NCBI GenBank assembly: GCA_035079385.1
Contig: JAVHKY010000052.1
Span: 3,906,001 to 3,970,000 of the forward strand
DNA from: Aspidiotus rigidus
Lineage: Eukaryota; Arthropoda; Insecta; Hemiptera; Diaspididae
Direction: 5' to 3'
Length of the DNA stretch: 64,000 bases
Shown here: positions 57,490-64,000 of the stretch, piece by piece
How the letters are laid out: every line of letters starts with the position of its first letter
Position numbering within the stretch: the first letter of the stretch is position 1
Notes under the pieces: generated by a model
Seen by the model: the letters and a program-made list of their open reading frames with translations, nothing else
Database searches by the model: none
What the model was told of the DNA's origin: nothing
Made by a program: the position numbers and the translations under genes

Positions 57490-59000
57490 TTTCAGGAAAT
57501 TTTTACGTCCGCGAGCAAAAGCGGACCAAAGTTGATGACTTCTTATGATGACGTCATCAACCTAAGGTTATAGCACTTGGAAAAACGAAGGCTTTCTTAA
57601 CAAAGTCGAACGAGGGTCGCAGGGAACCTGTTCTATGAGTCTAATTAGTTTTGGTATTGAGAATTTGAAGACACCTCAACCTAGGATAAAACTAGTATAA
57701 ATGAGGCCTAGCCCTACTATAAGCCTAGTATAAAGTAGGATATCATCAGTGACCTTAACCTATTTTAGGGAGTTTGAAATATATAGCTCAAGAGTGAAAA
57801 TTTTTCCAGGTCCCCCTCTTATCATATTAGGCTTGAGAGTCAAATTTTTCCAAGTTCCCCTCCTATCATACATAGCTCCGTCAAAATTCTTTCACGTCTC
57901 ACTTTCATCATATACATAGACCTCGGGAGTCAAAAGGACTTGGAAAAATTTCGACTCTCGAGCCATATATGATAAATTTCGACTCTCGAGCTATCATACA
58001 TAGAGATTTGAGAAAAATTTAATCTCTCAAACTATATTATACTAGGCTTACAGTAGGTCTAACCTTCTTTATACTAGCTTTATCTAGGTCTAGGCTTCCT
58101 TGAATTTTCAATACCAAATCCCATTTGACTCATAAAACAGATTCCCTGCATTCCTCGTTCAACTTTGTAAAGGAAGCCGTCGTTTTTCTATAGCTCGAGA
58201 TTTGAGAAAAATTTAGACTCTCAAACTACATATATCATACTAGGCTTACAGTAGGTCTAGGCGTTCTTTATACTAGCTTTATCTAAGCCTAGGCTTCCTT
58301 GAATTCTCAATACCAATACCCATTTGACTCATAAAACAGGTTCCTTGCGTTTCTCGTTTAATTTGCCAAGTTTTTCGCCGGACGGCGCACGGCAATTTCC
58401 CTCAAAAAACCGCTCATAGAACAGATTCCCTGTTAAAATTTCGACTTTCGAACAATATTTGATAGGAGAGTGACTCAAACAAATTTCGACTCTTGAGCTA
58501 TATTATGATAGAAGGGTGCCTTCAAAAAATTTCATTTCTCAAGCAATACATATACAAAATTTGTCCAAGTTTTTTGCCGGATGGCGTACGGCAAATTTAT
58601 CAACAAAAAAAAAAGACATAGAACAGGTTCCCTGTTGAAATTTTGACTTCGAGGTATGTAAGATAGAGAGGGGCTATACCTTTTGTTAAGCAAGCGCAAG
58701 CAGTCCAGACTGGATGACGTCACAGGGTTGTTGACGTCATCAACCTGAGGTTGTAGGACTTGGAAAAATTTTGACCTCCGAGGTATGTAAGATAGAGAGA
58801 AGTTCTCAGACAATAAACAGATTATCCCATTAGTTACAGAAGGGGGGAAGAAAGCTCAAATAAATTATTTTCTCTATAACCACACTCATTTCATGAATGA
58901 ATAAACAAACATGCTCAATTGCATGCATGTTCTAACTTTCAACTTTCACAGTGAGATACAAATCTTGTGGGTTCTCCGCTTGCCACTGCAAGCTTTAGAC
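57490..59000. repeat. Minisatellite-family element, long compound copy (H5)
   Basis: It begins with 'gtactttcaggaaatttt' and 'gtccgcgagc', as H3 does, and ends with 'gggttctccgcttgccactg' and 'ggcatccgaag'. Inside are many units of 'gacttggaaaaatttcgactctcgagc'-type sequence in both orientations. A block of about 170 bases (57590-57760) is repeated inverted at 58030-58185 and again at 58225-58400. Three TGACGTCA sites (57549, 58715, 58732) are present. Confidence 0.75.
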
Positions 59001-59009
59001 CGGCATCCG

Positions 59010-61370
59010 AAGTTTTTTCTCTCATTGACTCTTACGTGATGGAGATTCATTTTTCAATTTTTTTCAAAAGATCTGGAGCCTCTTTTCCTACCAAGATGTA
59101 AAGCTCAAGAGATCTAGATTTTTTCTAGGCCAAGATCTAAAAAATCAAGAGATCCGCATCTTTGATCCACTCAGATTTGAAACCTGAGATACGTAATACA
59201 TACGGTAATTGTATTACCATTATTGAAGCATCGAGAAAAAGAAACTCTTTCAAAAGACTATACAAAAATCTGAAGATACTATGCAAAAATAAAACTCCCC
59301 AGGACTGTAGAGAAATCCGAAAAACGCTATGCAAAAATAAAATCTTAGGTGATACAGAATATTATGTAATACGTGCAGTAATAATCAAACGATATACATT
59401 ATCATCAATATTGATGTTCAACTCTTGACGAAGACTGTACAAGAAATAAAATTTGCCAGGCAAAAATTAAATCTCATAATAGCTTATTTTTCCGGTGAGA
59501 ACTTTTTTTTCCCCGCGATCTTGCCAACTCAAGATATTGACCAGTTACTAATTTTTCTGAGAATTACCCAGATGCAGGTCGTAAATTGATAGAATTTGGC
59601 TGAGGATACCATATATGTATGGAGGTTAGCAGTTATGATTACAATACTAAATTCAATCTGTTCAGGGTTGGAGCAAAATGCACTCATTTCTGTGCCAAGA
59701 ATTAAATTGTATCAAATTTATCATAAAAAATATTAGTTAATTTGAGGATTTGAAGGGGTCGTACGGGAACTAGCTTACGTGAAATACAAAAATTTTTGAA
59801 ACCTCGAAGAAGGTTATATTGGTTAATAAATACATTTTAATAAACCTTTGGCTCAGTTCTATATACCGGGAGAAAACCACTAGTGATTTATAAATAATGA
59901 TCGAACCTCCATAATAATAACACGTAATCTAAGAGAAAAAAAAATACGTTATAAGTATCCTCAAAATATTACAATGCGTTTATTGACCTTGAAGGTAAGG
60001 CACGAACTTCCGATATCACGATTATATTACTTCAGAGAAGATGAGACGCGTATAAAATGAAGGAATGAAAACGAAAACGTAACTAGTTGAAAATAGAAAA
60101 AGAAGGAATGAGAGAGAGGAGAAAAACTAAGAAACATGTAGTAGTACTTATCTCACTCATTTTGTCTGATTATTGCAGTCCTGTCATTCTGTTACTTCAG
60201 CGTCATTCAGCTATTGCAATTATCGCGTAAGTCACCCGTGAGTCATCAGAGGAGCCAATCATCTCGGATTACCAGTAAACTAATGTATTCGAAACTGCCC
60301 ATGAACTGCTCCAAATTCATGATTAGGGTTGTAAGAAATTATTTCCGCAGGAGATTGGTTCTTCATTCACGTCAGCGCGTATCGTTGTTTCGCAGGCTAA
60401 TATACTTGTCTATCTTCGAAACACTGATCGGTTCATCTGTAGGTCATCCATAAAATTACTGGGGGTGTTGGGTGCGGTCATTCTACTTTAGTGTGCATGT
60501 GCATGTTGCTCGAGATAGACGCAGCTGCTGTTACTTATTAATCAAGGTCAAGCCAGATGATGTACGACCTTCATTACAAATTGTGCGCATTATATTAAAA
60601 TACTAACTCTTCTATACGCTCTTACGAACTGGATTTTAAATTATGAGAAATTGACCAAGAAGCTTACATGAAGTATCTGTATTCTCAGCCTAGGTTCAGA
60701 TATTGTCATATAAACTAAAAAATTTTGATAATCGAGTACCCTGTGCTTTACATAATAGATCAAAATTTTGAGCTTTACAACTCACTTTCAACGTATCGAA
60801 GCTTATTCATTCTATTATGTTTAACAGATTATTTCTCTTTCAGAGAAAAACCTGTGTCCTTGTTGTGAACTAATTTTGTGAAAAACCTAGTATCGAGACT
60901 AAAAAATCCTCCGAAGTGTGCTATAAATTTTTGAACTAGAGATTTTGATCCTTGAGCTATATTATACACATTGGCAAATATTATCCAAAGAAGGACAATA
61001 TATATCGACAAATCTGATGGTGGGGGTCCTTTTTTTTACAGTAGATACGAACTTGTTTAAATAAGTAAAATGGTATAAGTGGAGTCTGCGTGGAAGCACA
61101 GTATATTTGATTATTGAATCGAACGCTGTATCTTAGGTATGGGTCGGTTGTGATGTGCTTATAGATCGCCAATTTTAGGTCATAGAGAGTGAACTAAGGA
61201 GCTGTAGTTCGCTTGAGCCTTTTGTTGCCAGAATGAGCTGACCATAATTGGTCCAGTTTACGCATAAATTCACTTTTAAGGGTATTAGCATTGACTTCAT
61301 TTTTGGCGTTAAAATTACATACATAATAACATAGATGACAGTCGAGTGACGTTCTAGATACCACGAATGT
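59010..61370. other. No recognisable gene
   Basis: The frame 59162-59428 contains a short direct repeat (CTATGCAAAAATAAAA twice, 59280 and 59328). The frame 60214-60453 has no motif. Confidence 0.4.
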
Positions 61371-61375
61371 TACTG

Positions 61376-61601
61376 CACTGAGAAAAATTTTTGTGGTACT
61401 TTTAACTAAAAAACATAGTAAAGCCGGTCCAGTCGATGATTATGGTTATAACGACTCAAAAATATAGTTATACTTACGAGAAAAAGTAGTGAATAAAAGT
61501 AAATATTACTGAAATTGCTCAGTAGTTTTGACTAAAAAATCGTGACTGGACCGGCTTTACTATATTCTCAGTCAAATTTACTATAATTTTTCCCCCGTGT
61601 G
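61376..61601. mobile_element. 226-bp MITE with internal inverted arms
   Basis: Outer ends CACTGAGAAAAATT and AATTTTTCCCCCGTGTG are imperfect inverted repeats, with CTG on both sides (61373-61375 and 61602-61604). Inside, 20 bases at 61415-61434 pair perfectly with 61544-61563. The 3-bp duplication and CACT ends would again fit the CACTA type, though less firmly than the TTA-flanked pair. Confidence 0.55.
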
Positions 61602-61609
61602 CTGTAAGG

Positions 61610-63780
61610 TGCAATTTTCGACAATCTTGTACCTATAGGTAGTAGGAACTCCTCTCAGAATTGCGTATTGATTGGCGTAGGTACTCTTTTTTTAATATAC
61701 CTTGGTGTAATATGACACGATGTGTTCAAGATGACTACTGAGTAATTTAATGCATACTGTTTCTTGTACAATTGCTGTTAGTTCTAAACTTATTTAATAC
61801 TACGACGATTATTACGTCGACCTCGTTCGATAAACAACAAATATACGTAGTTGCATGTAGATACTTCACGATGCACATGAATTAGTATTCGATCAGCGAC
61901 AAGGAATACCTAGGTATCATCATTCGAAAGAAAGAGAGGAGAGAGAATAAAAAAAAAGAAAATGTGTTCTAAAGACATTATTTCGTTTAATTCGAATGCA
62001 CCTAAATTCACGGTTACTGTACACCTATGTCGTCGTTATTATACGTTTAATTGCACCATTGCGCTTGATAGGTAGATCATTACCATAAAATGCAAAAAAG
62101 TTATTACATCATACGAATGTGCGAATGATGTCTTCAATCGGTATGTTATCGTTCTTCTCTTATTATACGAGTAAATATGTACGTGCACAATTAACGTTTT
62201 CTTTGGTGCTACATTTTTCCGCTTTCAAACGAATGCGTATTTTCTGTTCAATTCCGCTTTTATCGACTTCTTACTTGTAAAATGTGAGGTATATTACACG
62301 CGACGAAAGGTACACAGGGGGAGGAGGCCATAAACTTTCTTAACTTTCTTGACGTTTTGGAGGTCCTAGATCACTTTTAGCCTAATAAGAAAATTTAAGA
62401 TTTCCTTAAAGATATTAATGAAGTTGGAAATGTGCATTTTAACGACTTTTCCTACAATAGCGAGTGCTACACCCGTCAAAATAATGTAATAGAAAGAGGG
62501 GAAAATGAATTTTCTCGTTGTCCTAGAAGTCGTAGATCATCGTCACGTAATCAAAAAAGTTTCCGGTTTCCTTATGGAACTAGCGGCTGCTGGCCGTTAG
62601 CAGTTGAGGTGGCACATGTATCAAGGTGTTGGAAGAAGAAGGGGTTTATCGAAAGACTTTTCTCTGATATTTAAAAATATTATTATCGATCTGTTGGATC
62701 CTCATCGGACGTAATATAAAACCAGTGATATCCAAAAATCAGATAAAAATGCACAATCTTCGATAAAAAAGAGGAGGAAGAAGAAAACCAATGCAACAAA
62801 AATAGAATTACGAGTATGTATACACCGTGGCTCGTAAGGAAAAAACTTCTTTTTTTTTTTTCTTTCTTTTTTTTTTGGTTGAGTTCTCATTGATTACAGA
62901 CACAGTCAGTCTTTGTAACAATATACAACGTGGAACAGATAAACTTTTGTAAAAGAGAATGTTTTCCCATTTTAAACTACGTGTGTACATTTTGGGTATG
63001 ATTTTTCGGCACGCAAAAAAGGACGTTTCATGCAAAAAGAAATTAAGCCACGCAAAAAGCTTAACGCGTCAAGCGAAAAAAAAATGAATCACATAAAATT
63101 TAAAAAAAGAACAAAAAAATAGTACAATGAACGTAAATACACCTGGTTAAAACTTCTTTACTGAATAATCTGCGCGTTTGGTCATTTCTGTATATTAATT
63201 CCAACTGCAGATTTTATAATTTTTACTCATTTTTTTTTTGGTGGGATTGAATAAATTTTCGCGTGTGCCCCTGTAGAGAGCCTTCCCTAATAGACGAAAT
63301 TTGATGTTTAAAAGAACATCTGATCAATAATTTATTACTAAGTAACCTGCGCGTTGGATCATCTCTGTGTCTTAATTAGAAAAAAAGATATTAGAGTTTT
63401 AATTCATGTTTTCTAATCGTCTGAGAGAGGTGGTTTTTTGGTTTTATAATATAGGGTAGATGATAAAACATGAATAAGAAAAGCAGGACTTCCATTTTTT
63501 TAATTCTGTAACTGAACTCTACTGTAAAAACCGCCCCGCGCTCTTATCACATAGAAATTTTGTATTACCGTATCAATCTTGTGCGACACTTATATTACCT
63601 ACATCCCATCAACCATTTAATGCATTATGTTTGTGTCACCAATATTTTCAAGGTTTATTGATAACTGCCCGACGTGACATACATATTCCAACCAAAGCTC
63701 TTTCGAATTTTCGTCATCGGTCCGGCTCGAGAAAAGGAAATATGTGCGGTCTTTTTGATCAGAATGTACTTCTGTCTTCC
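61610..63780. other. No recognisable gene
   Basis: Near 62310-62375 is the 'ttttggaggtcctagatcac' repeat shared with 23.2 kb. At 63001-63160 is an A-rich block resembling the left part of M1 and M2. The frame 62432-62674 has no motif. Confidence 0.4.
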
Positions 63781-63789
63781 AACTCCATA

Positions 63790-64000
63790 CACCCGGTAGT
63801 TTACGAGTATTATATAGAGTAGTAGTGGGTGACAGCGCGCCGGAGCCTGATTACCAGTACTCAAGCCATGTGTTCTGCAGATATTTGTATTTTATAAGTA
63901 CCTTGCGTTTCAAGAGTTTTCAAAGTATCAATAACATTTAGGTTGCCAACAAAAGAGAGTGTGAATACACGCACGCAATATAAATTACCAAGTTACGCAA
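63790..64000. repeat. Dispersed repeat of unknown class, copy 3 (cut by window end)
   Basis: Shares 'agatatttg', 'taccttgcgtttcaag', 'caataacatttaggtt', 'gaatacacgc' and 'aatataaattacca' with the copies at 25.5 and 39.9 kb. The upstream 'gacagcgcgccggagc' resembles 'ggcagcgcgcctccgg' at 25494. Confidence 0.6.

Noticed and set aside
1..64000. CRISPR arrays, bacterial operons or prophage
   Set aside because: No regular spacer-repeat array, no ribosome-binding-site-linked gene series; all recognisable coding is eukaryotic transposon-derived.

Overview
This window looks like nuclear DNA of an arthropod, most likely an insect. The evidence is decayed non-LTR retrotransposons of RTE and R1 type (R1-like elements are typical of arthropods), several Penelope-like elements (PLEs), short palindromic DNA transposons with target-site duplications, an AT-rich mitochondrial 16S-like insertion, and no operon-like gene packing. 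CpG-rich words are common, which would suit Hymenoptera, but I cannot fix the order. The window is mostly transposon remains. No conserved host gene is recognisable. Only a few host-exon candidates are offered, all tentative.

Layout. 0.2-2.6 kb: an RTE-type LINE on the minus strand, truncated before the reverse transcriptase (RT) active site, with a 384-bp inverted-repeat element next to it. 5.5-9.5 kb: a possible two-exon secreted-peptide gene whose intron would hold a PLE with a large inverted duplication. 11.3-11.7 kb: a Mutator-like (MULE) transposase fragment cut by a minisatellite-bearing repeat. 14.5-15.4 kb: pieces of a family-B DNA polymerase of the Polinton/Maverick type, cut by a pogo-like end and abutting a second PLE copy with an intact-looking GIY-YIG motif. 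16.8-17.5 kb: a mitochondrial 16S-like insertion. 17.7-18.1 kb: the end of a different PLE. 20.7-22.8 kb: a minisatellite element, an R1-type LINE and an unidentified 133-codon ORF. 23.8-26.6 kb: a cluster of palindromic elements and dispersed repeats.

27-40 kb is poor in genes. It holds a LINE C-terminal fragment, a decayed foldback, a tandem satellite with an inverted last unit, a clean 162-bp hAT-type element with an 8-bp duplication, another minisatellite element, and a long ATT microsatellite. 41.2-43.9 kb: a third PLE copy, cut by a 373-bp CACTA-type palindrome. 46.9-50.5 kb: a three-level nest in which a minisatellite-family element lies in a PLE of family A, which lies antisense inside a PLE of family B. 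50.7-55.0 kb is mostly blank after an RTE tail. 55.5-56.9 kb: a hAT-like element and the C-terminal half of a MULE transposase with a SWIM zinc finger. 57.5-59.0 kb: the largest member of the minisatellite family. The rest holds a 226-bp element and a repeat cut by the window edge.

The elements do not form a pathway. They record successive insertions whose order can be read from who interrupts whom. The most useful points are the PLE nest, the empty-site proof of the CACTA-type palindrome, the Polinton-type polymerase relic, and a repeat family whose copies differ in number of roughly 54-bp units; three of these copies carry TGACGTCA sites.
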